Part shown: positions 1-10,054 of the stretch, in pieces
Position numbering within the stretch: the first letter of the stretch is position 1
Layout of the letters: each line of letters begins with the position of its first letter
NCBI GenBank assembly: GCA_949987705.1
Contig: OX465281.1
Location: forward strand, 143,020,876 to 143,084,875
DNA: 64,000 bases
From: Thereva unica
Taxonomy: Eukaryota > Arthropoda > Insecta > Diptera > Therevidae
Direction of reading: 5' to 3'
Notes under the pieces: model-generated
The model's input: only the letters and a program-made list of their open reading frames with translations
The model's database searches: none
Told to the model about the DNA's origin: nothing
Position numbers and translations under genes: made by a program

Positions 1-537
1 AGACGATCTCCCACCCCTTTGGGAGGTGTTTTCGCCTCCAGTGTTGACTAACACTACGTTAAGTCGCGAGAATACTTCTAGAAGTATGCGCCCTCTTGCA
101 TTCGTTTGTCGACTGCCCCATTCGACAGACCAAGCATTGAAATCACCCGCTAGTATTACCGGGTGATGGCGACTCGCGTCGGCGGCTAACCTTTCCAGCA
201 TCGACTCGTAATCGTCTAGTGTCAGGCTTGGCGCCGCATAGCAGCTGTAGACGTGTATTCCGCCTACTTTTGCCCGCGTGAAGCCATTCTCTGGGCTTCT
301 CATGGTATCTTCCATGGCTCGGCTCCCACACGTCCATATCGCTGATGTGCCGCTGCTATCGTTTATCCAGACGCCGCTGTGCAGGTTTCTATACTGCTCG
401 CAGACGATTGCGACGTCGATTTTCTCCTCGTAGACTGTCTGTGCCAGCAGATCTTGTGCCGCTTGACAGTGGTTCAAGTTAATCTGTATGAACCTTATCT
501 TCGCTTGCTTTTTAGTGCCTCCTTGTACGCCGGACAT
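1..537 (-). CDS. R1-like LINE ORF2, N-terminal endonuclease (partial)
   Basis: This is the amino end of a non-LTR retrotransposon pol protein: an apurinic-type endonuclease (EEP fold) that nicks the target so that reverse transcription can start. The frame is open from an ATG at 537 to base 1 (179 codons) and runs off the window. Visible motifs are IRFIQINLNHCQAAQDLL near the start, VAIVCEQY, and VILAGDFNAWSVEWGS with the catalytic D/N region. The start overlaps the end of ORF1 (stop at 495) by 43 bp in another frame, the usual LINE arrangement. Reverse transcriptase lies outside the window. Clade is inferred from the ORF1 zinc knuckles and the endonuclease motif style (R1/TRAS group); a related clade is possible. 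Confidence 0.85.
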   Translation of the reverse strand, partial: MSGVQGGTKKQAKIRFIQINLNHCQAAQDLLAQTVYEEKIDVAIVCEQYRNLHSGVWINDSSGTSAIWTCGSRAMEDTMRSPENGFTRAKVGGIHVYSCYAAPSLTLDDYESMLERLAADASRHHPVILAGDFNAWSVEWGSRQTNARGRILLEVFSRLNVVLVNTGGENTSQRGGRSS

Positions 538-2080
538 CTACTACCTCCGGTCACGTGCCCACTATCCCTGCCCTCTACCTCCCTACAAATTAGGCATTTG
601 GCAGCTTGGTCACACTCCTTTACTTTGTGACCCTCTTTTCCGCAGCCTCGGCACAGCCTTCCTCTATCCTGGCTGCTGCTGCAGTTTTTCGCTATGTGAC
701 CGAACTTCATGCATTTGAAGCACGGTTTAAGCGATACCCGCTCCCGCATTCGGCATACCACCCAGCCGACTCGAACTTTACCTGCTGCGATAGCCTTCTT
801 CGCAGCTTCAACAGGCAGGCTTATAAACGCCGTCTGAGTGCCCCCCCACGACTCTCTTAGCCTGAGGACATCCTTTTCCTCGACCGTCAGACCTAGCTGG
901 GTCCTCAGTGCTTCGCACACCTCTTCCTTGGTTGTGATCTCGTCCAAGTCTCTACACTCGATCACTACCGTATTTGTACTGGCTCTCACTTCGGCCACCC
1001 CGTTAATCGATGCTTTAACCTTCTGTTCTAAGTCCTCGGTCTTAGCATCTCCCCTCTTTAGCTCTAGCAGGAGATCGCCCTTTTGCGTTCTCCTAACTCT
1101 ATTTACGCTGTTTCCCAGTTCCGCCAGGGAGGCATCTGTCCTCACCTTGCGAAGGATCTCCCGTACGTTGCTTCCCCTTTGGTCGTGATGATAATCGCAT
1201 CCGACCGGGTCCTTTGCCTCAGCTTGTTGGCCTCTTTCAGTCTTCTTTTCTTTTTCTTCCTCTTTTTTCTTTCCACCTTCTTCCAGGCAGAGCTTTCCCG
1301 GTTCCCACTCTCGCATTCAACCGGGCGTGACGCCTGCAACGGGGCTGGCTCGGCCACTGCGTCGGGAGTCTTTCCCTTTTTTCTCTTGGGGGTGTGCTGC
1401 TGCAGCTGCACCTCCTCGTTGAGCTCTCTACGGCGCTTGCGCGGCCGCGGCTCTTTGCTCTTTTCTTGGGGCCGTTTCTCTACAGCATCCCCGGTTGAAC
1501 GGCTCTCTTTTTTGTGCGGTGAAACTTCTGTTTGAGCCGACGTATCCTTCAGCTCTTTCGCCCTCTGCTGGGTAGTTATTTCTTCCTTGGCCTTGAGGTA
1601 AGTAGACCTAACCCGCCTAATTTTCTCCTTTATGGCGAGCTCGACGTTTTTCTTTGCGTCGACATACTCCATGAGGTCTCTTATCATAACCCCTAATTTA
1701 TCAAAAGGTGATGATTGAGCCTCCTCCGCTGTGGTCGCCGGAGTGTTCACCCTCACTTCGCCATTTTCCGCTGACCCAAGGTGCTCTAGGCCGTTGGTGC
1801 TCTTTGTCGGCGGTGTCCTCGCCGTCTTGCTGCTCCTCGGGATGGAATTCTTTTGGTTTCCTTCTTGGGGAGTCGCACTTTGTTGCTCAGGACCTGGATG
1901 TTCCGGGTCCTTAACACTCTTAGCTGGTGGTGTTCTCACCGTCTTTCTGCTCCTTTGGATGGAAGTTCCATCTTCCGGAGTCGCCCTTTGTTGGACTATA
2001 AAAGCCCTAGCTGCGTTTGGAGCTTTGGGAGGTGCTCCAACCTCGTTTGGTTTTGTTGGTTTCTCTATTTTGAATCCCAC
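495..2080 (-). pseudogene. R1-like LINE ORF1 (gag-like), frameshifted
   Basis: This encodes the RNA-binding nucleoprotein of the R1-like LINE. Two overlapping frames make it up: residues from ATG 2080 to about 1170, then the frame that runs to the stop at 495. The switch falls just after DAIIITTKGE, where R1-type ORF1 proteins normally continue into a (Y)xxVLRKVR-like segment; that segment (REILRKVRTD) is in the second frame, so an indel near 1150-1185 breaks the gene. The C-terminal part has CCHC knuckles (CFKCMKFGHIAKNC, CRGCGKEGHKVKEC, CLICR...H...C). The N-terminal half is basic and proline-rich and contains an imperfect duplication of about 38 residues (two R..KT.RTPP.KS blocks). Confidence 0.85.
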
Positions 2081-2304
2081 GAGTTGCGCGAGAAAGAACA
2101 GTCACCCATGGCAGAGCTCCGCATTACCACGGGAAGGCTACATTGAAACCGAAGGTCGCCTGGTATTCGGAGTTCATCGTTAGCGGTACACTGACGCAGT
2201 ACCATACATCCCCTCAGCACGATTGTTTCCACCTTGGGATTTCGTGTATCTATCTTAGTTAACCACAAGCCTCACCACCACGACAAGGTGTAGATACAAG
2301 GTGA

Positions 2305-2306
<2 letters not shown>
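2081..2306 (-). other. Presumed 5' leader of the R1-like LINE
   Basis: This stretch precedes the ORF1 ATG on the minus strand. It holds no convincing protein, only a 67-codon chance frame. The 5' end of the element is inferred to lie just before the (TA)n tract; no target duplication was found. Confidence 0.4.

Positions 2307-2384
<78 letters not shown>
2307..2384. repeat. (TA)n microsatellite
   Basis: Nearly pure TA dinucleotide run of about 78 bp between the R1-like LINE leader and a duplicated transposase fragment. Translated frames (YIYIYI) are artefacts. Confidence 0.95.
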
Positions 2385-2385
<1 letters not shown>

Positions 2386-2387
<2 letters not shown>

Positions 2388-2649
2388 GTTATGTACGTTA
2401 CTAGTCATATATGCTTCACCATAGATATCTCTATAGGTTTCGACATAGGCCTCCAGCAGTTGCTCAGCAATATCAAGATATTTACTTACGTATTGTTGGC
2501 AAGAACAAATTGTAACAGCACAAAAAAGTAATAAAAAATGTTGATATACGTCACTCTCTAAATAGTCTTTTAGAACAACTATCCCTATATAGTAGAAGAA
2601 AGATCTATATTCCACTCCTTTCCAGTGAGTCAAACAGTTCAACCCTCTA

Positions 2650-2653
<4 letters not shown>
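2386..2653 (-). pseudogene. Duplicated fragment of the Tnp2-like transposase
   Basis: About 267 bp are almost base-for-base identical to 4116-4383 in the neighbouring Tnp2-like transposase; the only internal difference I see is one base near the low-coordinate end. It encodes the segment from RGLNCLTHWKGVEYRS to VETYRDIYGEAYMTSN, with neither start nor continuation. It is bracketed by (TA)n on both sides, and its edges coincide with the TA tracts. This fits a copy made by template switching or TA-mediated repair, or possibly an assembly artefact; it is not a working gene. Confidence 0.85.

Positions 2654-2685
<32 letters not shown>
2654..2685. repeat. (TA)n tract, left flank of pogo-type element
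   Basis: TA run directly abutting the left terminal inverted repeat. The insertion target was evidently within a TA microsatellite. Confidence 0.95.
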
Positions 2686-2688
<3 letters not shown>

Positions 2689-3637
2689 GAAGTCGGGGTA
2701 TTGTGAGCCACGGGGAATCGTGAGCCAGCGCTATATTTTTTTTCCTAGCGAATCAGGACAGCTGGGCAAAACTGGCATCGATTTGTCTCATGAAAAACTA
2801 ATATTTCCACGATCAGTGAACCTGCGCACCCACATCGTTACTTTGCTCTGTAAACAGTTAAAAAACTGTTGCTTTCGAAGTATCATTTTCACTTAGTATG
2901 TGGTCTATTACTGTGACACTTTTCTGAGAATCCACTAAGGTAACTATGCTAATAATATTCCTGCGGCTTCAAGCTTTCGAAATGAAAAAGAAATTTTGAA
3001 TGAAGTTGGCCATGAAATTTATTTGCGACCATTTCCTAAAAATTAGGATTCGGGGAATTATGAGCCACTCGGTTCTTGACATTTAACGAGTTAACTTCGC
3101 GCGTTTCAGTCACGATGCCGCGTTATTATGCCAAAAAAGACGAGTCGCTCGATTTCGACAATATTTTGGAAGCAATCAAGCAGGTGAAAATTCATAAAGC
3201 AAAGATGAGCCACCAAAACACAATCCATTGCGACCTCTGCGATCGCGCAGTCCACTTGAAATGCGCTAGAATGACCGCAAGTTATTGGACTTGCGAGCAT
3301 TGCATTTCAGATTGATTTTCCTAATTTTTTACTTGTTTTCTCAAAATTATTTTGTCATTCAAAGCATAAATAAACCTTTTCTAACAAAAATAATGCTATT
3401 TTTATTTAATTTAAAAAGTGGCTCACGATTCCCCGAGATTTTTTAAACTTAAGAAAATGCAAATTTTTTGCAATCGTCTGGGGATCATGTAATTTGAAAA
3501 TATTCGATTAAAGAATAGTGACTATAAGAAAGGTAATTCTTCATACTACAACATCCAACGTTGAGATTTGAAGGAAAACTTCATTTTATAACAGCGCATT
3601 GGCAATATATAAAGGTGGCTCACAATACCCCGACTTC

Positions 3638-3640
<3 letters not shown>
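2686..3640 (+). mobile_element. pogo-type (Tc1/mariner superfamily) deletion derivative
   Basis: The element is 955 bp with 26-bp perfect terminal inverted repeats that start GGGGAAGTCGGGGTATTGTG. TA lies on both sides, as expected of Tc1/mariner-pogo integration, though inside a TA run. Subterminal repeats of the theme GGGGAAT..TGAGCCAC occur near 2711, near 3053 and inverted near 3418, typical transposase-binding arrays. It keeps a short frame with both ends of a pogo transposase but no DDE core, so it depends on a full-length relative. Confidence 0.85.
3115..3315 (+). CDS. Mini-ORF: pogo HTH start fused to PHD-finger end
   Basis: A 66-residue frame starting MPRYYAKKDESLDFDNILEA, which resembles the N-terminal helix-turn-helix (CENP-B/psq type) of pogo transposases. 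It runs straight into CDLCDRAVHLKCARM...WTCEHC, the C..C-H..C-C..C pattern of the end of a PHD/zinc finger found at the C terminus of some pogo-like transposases. The DDE domain is missing, so this is an internal deletion that has kept the reading frame. An AATAAA lies about 55 bp downstream (near 3370). It could yield a DNA-binding peptide or be inert; expression is unknown. An upstream in-frame ATG exists at 3076. Confidence 0.5.
   Translation: MPRYYAKKDESLDFDNILEAIKQVKIHKAKMSHQNTIHCDLCDRAVHLKCARMTASYWTCEHCISD

Positions 3641-3683
<43 letters not shown>
3641..3683. repeat. (TA)n tract, right flank of pogo-type element
   Basis: TA run directly abutting the right terminal inverted repeat of the pogo-type element. 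Confidence 0.95.
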
Positions 3684-3687
<4 letters not shown>

Positions 3688-3978
3688 ATTATGATGACCT
3701 TATTGGAATTTCGAAAAAATTGTTTATAAATTTTAACTTTCGACCATAGATATAAAGATTTTCATTTCGTACGACTGCATATTTATACTGTAGCAACATA
3801 TTTGCATTTGTAAGGTACCATTAATTTCTCTCGTCATTACTTAAAAGAAAACCATCCGAAATTTCTACTTTTGAATAACGAACTTCATCAGGTATATCGC
3901 TGTACACTTGGTTTTTCAAAATCGGATAATGCTTTGCATTTTTCTTGCTTTCTTCATAGTCCAATTTGCTTCAAACAA

Positions 3979-5693
3979 TCATTTGGCTACCTGTGCTAAT
4001 GGTCGATTTCCTTGACGTAATAACATTTTTATTTGATACAACATATTTTCGAATGGATAAGCATGGATTGTCGACAAAATTCCAAACTTTCGGACATCGT
4101 CTACTAAGTGAATTAGGTTGTGTACGTTACTAGTCATATATGCTTCACCATAGATATCTCTATAGGTTTCGACATAGGCCTCCAGCAGTTGCTCAGCAAT
4201 ATCAAGATATTTACTTACGTATTGTTGGCAAGAACAAATTGTAACAGCACAAAAAAGTAATAAAAAATGTTGATATACGTCACTCTCTAAATAGTCTTTT
4301 AGAACAACTATCCCTATATAGTAGAAGAAAGATCTATATTCCACTCCTTTCCAGTGAGTCAAACAGTTCAACCCTCTAACTTTTCTATGAATTTCATTAG
4401 GCAATTGGCATTTTAAAAGAAAATTTGATATTTCTTCGATATCTTTTGCTGACCATTTGGCTCTAAAAGTTTTAAAGCTTCCATCTCTCCAACCAAATAA
4501 ACACCTTCAAAAAGTGATACTAGTTTAACAAATTGCAACGAAAATTATAAAATCCACTAAGTAATACCTTTTCATTACGCCTAGATCTATTAAATGTAAG
4601 GCGTCGCCTATAAGAAAGTCTTCAATCATATCGATAGGTAGCTGTTCCAATGGTGATACACATTTATGGTGCAACTCATAAATCTTAAACGGGAAATAAA
4701 AGAGTATGTATTTTGAAAATTCTTTTAAAAATGAACAGCGCTGATACCTTTTCGCGAAATCCTTCATCAGATCTCCTTGGGCATTGAGTACGGGGAAAAA
4801 TATTACAATGCGATACATAAGAATATTCGCCTATTGTTGTACATTTTTGACATCCATTCTGGCTATTGAAATTTGCAACCCCTTTTACCTATATATGCCC
4901 TTGCAGGAGAATCACATATTATAGCTCTGATGGAGGCAGTAAATAGATGACCATTTATAAGAATTCCTTTGGAGATTATTTGTTTCATTTCATTTACAAA
5001 AGGTGAAATAAAGTCATCAAGATTGTTAGGCTTGCCTAGGCCAGAGTAAATACCAATAACCATAGGCTTCGATTCAGGCAATTCGTAAATATGACACAAA
5101 ATTGGCCAAAATTATTCTCTTGAGCTTTTTGCAATAGGTAATCCGTCGATATTGATATTTAAAGAAATTCGCATTGGTTGTTTGGTATTTCGAAAATAAT
5201 TTTTCAGGCAAACCGATAATCCTTGATGCCAATATTGACCATTACTACCAATTGTCGTCAATTGAATTGATGTTGGAGTTCCCAAAAATGTTCTGGGATC
5301 TTGCGGTAAGGAAAATGGAGCAGCCGTATTTACGAGTTTAATTAATTCTTTTAATGCGCTTTGTCTTATATTAAAATTTGTAGCCCACTTTTTCAAACCT
5401 TTTACGAAATTCGTTTTTCTTAGCATATTCCTCATGGCTTCAGTATTACTTTCACTACTTTCTTCATCGACATGATCAAAGCTCTCAAAATCAGATTCGA
5501 AGTCGCTATTATATAATTCCACAGGCAAATATGGGGTTGTAGAACTTGCGTTGCAATTTTCAGCCGGTGAAATTTCAATATTGACACCAATATAATTAAG
5601 ATCATTTTGCTCAAAGCAATAACTATTACTACTAATAAGAGTAGGTGAAGTTGTAGCACTTATTTGATTTGTTATTTCTTGTCCTTTACACAA
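3979..5693 (-). pseudogene. Tnp2/CACTA-like transposase, broken
   Basis: The protein resembles the Tnp2-type (En/Spm, CACTA-like) transposases scattered in insect genomes. Blocks in order on the minus strand: INIDGLPIAKSS, then FWPIL, GIYSGLGKPNNLDDFISPF, CDSPARAYI, NGCQKCTTIGEY, SPLEQLPIDMIEDFLIGDAL, GWRDGSFKTFRAKWSAKDI and ETYRDIYGEAYMTSNVHNLI. Lesions: in-frame TAA at 5112-5114 between SSRE and FWPIL, a one-base shift near 4888, and a TGA at 3979-3981. Two short introns with GT..AG ends are likely (about 4747-4684 and 4567-4505, 64 and 63 bp); each joins blocks lying in different frames. The true start is uncertain, as is the downstream end beyond 3979. Terminal repeats were not found. Confidence 0.8.
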
Positions 5694-5720
5694 TAAATAA
5701 TTTCTTTTAACTGCTCTACA

Positions 5721-6396
5721 GAATGTACCACTTCTTTTTCACTTTTTAAACTTTGCTATTCCGGATTGATTCATAATTTTATTTTAGCAGAATATAAACA
5801 AATAATTAGAAGAAACAAACGCAGTTTCGCAAAGTAAAAATCATCGGATGTATTTACGTAAATGGTTAAACTGTCATAATGCTTTTAAAATAAACTTGCA
5901 AAAAGCTATTTCTCTATAATACCTTTAAATAAGACTTAATATTTTTAACTCTCTTATTAAAACTTCATATAAAATTATATGCTTATAGAGCTTTTACACA
6001 AGTAATTTAGTAGACTTTACTTTTATTTAGTTCTTATAAGATTATGCGTCACAGCTTCTAGCAGTTTGTTCTTAAAAAATGCTTGAGCATAACTCTTAGA
6101 AAAATCCATTCTTACTTTTCTTATAATGTCCTTTCACAAAACCATTGCCAGATTGCAATCAGAGTAACATATCTTCTGAAAAGATTAACTTACTGTTAAG
6201 GGTTTTAAATAAGGGTGCACTCTTCAGGAAAGACTTTATAATTCATATAAAACAAAATTCTTGAAACAGTCGGATATAAATACGCCATTAGAAGCAATTT
6301 TTAGGCAAAACGTTAATAAAACAGTTAAAAGACACACTTCTTTATGAAAAATCTAATTAGAGCTTTATAAGCCTAATTTAAATTTTCCCAAGAGTG
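5721..6396. other. AT-rich sequence, nothing recognised
   Basis: Between the Tnp2-like gene and the RTE fragment I see no coding potential, terminal repeat or RNA gene. It may be the 5' non-coding part of the Tnp2-like element. Confidence 0.5.
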
Positions 6397-6887
6397 TACT
6401 CTTCTAAATTGTTACTTGGGAGCTCTCGGGAAAGCACTCTACTAAAAACATGGCCTTTAAAGATGCGGATGAACGGCTGCTGAGCAGCGACGAGAAGCAA
6501 CTCCAAAGATAGAGAGAATAACTTCTTCGCCGCCCTGAATGGTTCACTTACCCAGGAGCCAATAAGAATCACCACTCGGGCCCCATCCAGCACGGAAATA
6601 GTAACCGCAATACATGCTATGGCTAATTGTAAAGCAGCTGGAAAAGATGGCATCCCGTCAGAATAGTTGAAAGCCGATTCAAGCCTCATAGCAGATAACT
6701 TTCAGCCAATCCTGGAGATAGCATGGAGCACCTGTACCACCTGGTGGATTGGATGGAAGGTATTGTAGTCAAAATACCAAAAAAGCAGGACCTAGCAATA
6801 TGCGACAACTGGAGAGGCATCTGTTTATTATCTACTGAGGGCAAAATGTTGTGCCATATATTACTACCTAGGATAAGTTTTGGAATT
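6397..6887 (+). pseudogene. RTE-like LINE fragment, 5' half (split by copia)
   Basis: Decayed plus-strand copy of the same LINE family as 31287-33611. It covers the linker and the start of the reverse transcriptase: NFFAALNGSLTQEP, RAPSSTEIVTAIHAMAN, AAGKDGIPSE, then after a frame change EGIVVKIPKKQDLAICDNW and RGICLLSTEGKM. Several stops and indels break it. It ends at ATAAG (6883-6887); the same LINE continues at 50202 after the copia insertion, also beginning ATAAG. The two pieces therefore belong to one original element. Confidence 0.85.
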
Positions 6888-6959
6888 AATTTATTTAATG
6901 CACAATAAAAAACAACTAAACTTTTAATGTAATATATTTATTCCTTTTGTCCAGGGAAC
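6888..6959 (-). repeat. copia 3' LTR, first part (interrupted)
   Basis: Matches 49951-50022 of the intact right LTR (TTTTGGAATTAATTTATTTA on the plus strand) up to GGGAAC. It is interrupted here by the 6960-15567 LTR element, whose 4-bp duplication GAAC is 6956-6959 and 15568-15571. Confidence 0.92.
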
Positions 6960-7242
6960 TGTAACAGCATAATGGCGCGATCTAAATAGTGGGCGCCACT
7001 TATGCGAGGTGTTACCCCCTTAGCCAAAAGCCCGGAAGAGCATGGCCAAGGAGCCAACACCATACATAAGAAATAAAAAGAAAATCCGGAACTCCTACGC
7101 CGGCCACACGGAGTTGTCTAGCTCGCCGGAGGGGTCGTGGGGTGTGTGGCCGGGGCTTACCGAGGCTGGTTCACCACTCACCTGTGACTATGTAACTTGT
7201 ATTCCGCCATCATCCTTTTCCGATCATCGTCTGCGACGCGTC

Positions 7243-8337
7243 TTCTTTCTTCTTCTTCTTCTTCTTCTTTGATCCGTTAGCTGGCGGTCCGAGCGGGACG
7301 TCCCCGCAACGGATACGCTGCTGTCGGTGCCGCTGGGTCCCGAACTCTATTCACGATTCGCTTCCATTCTTCTCGGTTTTTGGCGGTGTCTCGAGCCTCG
7401 GTAACTGATAATCGTTGATTCTTTAAGTCACCCTCGATATTCTTCAACCAGGTTTTCTTCGGTGCCGATCGCTGTATTCTCCAGTCTGCAGGACGGTCTC
7501 GCCAGAGAAGTTTACGTGGCAAGCGGTTATCATCCATTCGGCAAACATGTCCAAACCACCGTAGTCGACGTTTTTGCATTTCTTCTTCGATCAGCGTTTG
7601 CTGATCGCATCTTTGTCTGACAACCTCGTTTCGAAGGCGATCACGGAGTGAGACACGGAGGATCTGCCTCAAACATCGCATTTGGAAGACCTCGAGCTTC
7701 TTAACGTCCGGTTTGAGCAGTGTCCACGTTTCAGATCCATAAAGAAGAATCGGAAGAATCAACGTTCGGTAAAGACGTAGTTTTGTTTTGATGGAGATAT
7801 TTGCTCGTTTCCATATGCACCACTTGAGCGAGGCGAATGTTGCTGTTGCCTGGCCGATACGGCTGTGAACGTCGGCCGTCGATGCTTCTTTCGTTTCCTC
7901 AACCAATGATCCCAAATATTTGAACCTTGGAACCTGTTCGATTTGGGTTCCATCGAGGTGAACACTGGCTCTTGATCCATCCGTTGTGAGCACTTTGGTC
8001 TTTTCAGCATTGATTTTTAACCCGTATGATTGGGCGATGCGGGAAATATCGTATAAGATGTCCGTTGCTTCGGCATCCGTGTCGGCGAAAACAGCGCTAT
8101 CGTCGGCGAACATTAAGTCTGTTACGAAGTTGTTGTCGTCGTATTGAACTCCGAGTCGTCCATCGAATGCTTCACGCATAATCGCGTCGATCACAACGTT
8201 GAAGAGAAGTGGCGAAGCGACGTCTCCCTGTCGGACACCCGTCTGAATCGGGAACTCCTCGGATAAGTCGTTTCGAATACGAACGCTGCTGGTTGAGCCA
8301 TCGTACGACGCTTGGAGAAGTTGGATGATTCTCAATG
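7243..8337 (-). mobile_element. 5'-truncated RTE-clade LINE in the left LTR
   Basis: Absent from the other LTR, so it inserted after the last transposition. Flanked by the 10-bp duplication GCGACGCGTC (7233-7242 and 8338-8347). The 3' end is a (GAA)n-type microsatellite tail (CTT-rich at 7243-7270 on the plus strand) almost directly after the stop codon, which is typical of RTE elements. Confidence 0.9.
7277..8337 (-). CDS. RTE LINE reverse transcriptase, C-terminal part
   Basis: Open frame of about 353 codons within the truncated LINE, lacking the endonuclease and the first RT motifs. Visible: RT motif B (TGVRQGDVASPLLFNVVIDA), the active-site loop LMFADDSAVFAD, GLKINAEKTKVL, FKYLGSLVEE, LILPILLYGSETWTL, and the RTE-type tail RRLRWFGHVCRMDDNRLP. 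It lacks a start of its own and cannot be a complete protein. The upstream 13 codons of the raw open frame belong to the LTR, not to the LINE. No stop interrupts it, so the insertion is probably young. Confidence 0.88.
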
Positions 8338-8347
8338 GCGACGCGTC

Positions 8348-9089
8348 ACACCCTGAAAAGGAAGTCATCCGTCCCAACCATTCCCAAGAAAAAAATCTAA
8401 CAACTTGAGTTCATTCTTAATAACTTAAAAATTGTTTTCTTTTATTTCAGACACATTAACAAAATACTAGAAACACCAATAGGTAATATCAATATTCAAT
8501 GGGACACGATTAGAACAATGTCATCATAGCTCAATACATTTACAGTTTCAACATAAAAACATTCACAATTTCCCCGGTAGGGATACTTCCGTATGCTAAC
8601 TGATTTGCAAAACGTCTCGTATTGGTACCAATTTCGCTTCGTTTTACTCACAAGTGGTATCAACAAATATCGTGTCCAATTACAATTACGAATAAGTTAT
8701 TGGAAAACAACCAGAAAATTATTTTGCAAATAAAAAAAATTTAAGCCAATATTTTATAATAAAATTAGAACAAATAAAAAGGAAATTTCGTTTAAATTAT
8801 TACATAACAATTGTACGGGAACAGTGAAAGAACAACAATTTATAAAGTATTTGCTTAATACCGTTAAAATTATTATTTGAGTAATAAAGTTAAAGTTAAT
8901 AAATGAAGGTAAAAATTTGTGTTATTTTATTTATTTGTATTGTGTAAATCTATATATGTGTGTATAGCTATTTTAGATATCTTTTTTTTCTTTTGAAACC
9001 CAAATTTACTACCACCTTTCCGAATATATTGCAAAAGTAATATACAAAGTAAATGCCATACCGAAAAATCAATACTTCTTTGTTCCTTC
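8348..9089. other. LTR body, no gene seen
   Basis: Part of the left LTR between the LINE insertion and the peroxiredoxin remnant. AT-rich; I see no gene. The same sequence recurs in the right LTR, where the PIF/Harbinger element splits it. Confidence 0.6.
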
Positions 9090-9504
9090 TTAAGTTGGCA
9101 CGATACCTTTATCGCCCTTAGTCCAATCAAATTAGGCCGACTTCACCATCTATATCCGTACTTGAAAAGTGTTCACCAGGCGCAACGCTTCATGACCAAA
9201 TCTGCCACCAGGCAATTCATTAATAGTACACTGCCGTAAAACACCTCGGTGACCACTAGTGAAATGAAGCCGCAATGCATGTGCCTCTTCTTCTTTTCCT
9301 GCACCAAGCCAATTGACCAAAAATGTGAATCAACACGGCAGCCAATCACTTCCGTGTTAATGTGACGAAATTCTTGTACTCTCTTGAGAAACGCCGATGA
9401 TCTCAGGTTGACCAACAGACGTGGAATCCAAGGTACACCAGAATAGCACCACCCAAATATTCTCCTTCGAAATTTGCTGCTAGATGAGCAATGACCGCCT
9501 TGCT
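9090..9504 (-). pseudogene. 2-Cys peroxiredoxin remnant inside the left LTR
   Basis: Reading the minus strand in shifting frames gives blocks in peroxiredoxin order: SKAVIA..AANFEG, GEYL, a nucleotide stretch matching the peroxidatic-Cys region with PEII.. following, VQEFRHINTEVIGCRVDSHF (known family: F(R/K)xINTEV.xxSVDSHF), GVLRQCTINELPGGR, EALRLVNTFQ, and a tail GEV..DWTKGDKGIVPT. A middle part (the HLAWxNTPRxxGGLG region) is missing or diverged and there are several frameshifts. The family normally reduces peroxides in cytosol, mitochondrion or ER; this copy cannot. No intron interrupts the contiguous blocks, so a retrocopy is inferred. The same sequence sits at 14679-15093 in the other LTR. 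Confidence 0.75.
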
Positions 9505-10054
9505 ACACATACGATGAAAGCCTTTTTCGTCTGCACGCTGCAAATCGCCAGGAAATGAGAAGCAGGATTCCTTGTCGCTGGTTTCTTGACCCCTTCTGGT
9601 TGGTTTTTTGGAAGACTTCTTGGTAGCTTCTTGATTACCATCAGGTTGGGAGCGAACACGGTAGCCGCCACTATTTACTCCGTCATGCAAAAAAGCCAAT
9701 TGCAAAAAAAACCGATTGAAAAAAACTGAATCTCCTGACTGATTGCAAAAATATTAGCAAATCATTCCAAACAAACTCTACGAGCTGACTCACACTAACT
9801 GAACTCCCAAATTTTTCTTTTTTTCCTGACTAACTCAATTATTTTTTTGTTCTCGCCTACCTCTTTTTAAATTTTTCCTTTTCCTCAAAAGTGATTTACA
9901 ATAAATTTCCCATTGCCTACAAGGTGATTTCCCAACTAAATTTCCCCACCCAAATAACTAATAATTCCGACCGTTACATACCCTCGGGTCCACGAGGCCG
10001 ACTCGCGAGGCAGTGAGGAGCCGAAAAAAACGGTCGCCGTAGGTCTAATATCTT

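Larger units (their letters stand above)
6960..9978 (-). repeat. Left (3') LTR of the host-gene-carrying element
   Basis: Starts TGTAACAGCATAATGGCGCG and ends CCGACCGTTACA on the plus strand. It matches 12867-15567 except for an RTE LINE inserted here (7243-8337) and a PIF/Harbinger element inserted only in the other copy. About 1.9 kb without the LINE. Confidence 0.92.

Noticed and set aside
2259..2711. 150-codon minus-strand frame with YIYIYI stretches
   Set aside because: It joins two (TA)n tracts to a copied transposase fragment; not a gene.
7042..7272. LTR-borne plus-strand frame MAKEPTPYIRNKKK.., also at 12949
   Set aside because: Opposite to the element's orientation, no motif, and present only because LTRs are duplicated.
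9403..9705. 100-codon LTR frame as a genuine small LTR protein
   Set aside because: Its C-terminal third is the decayed peroxiredoxin in one frame and the rest has no recognisable motif; kept only as part of the remnant.
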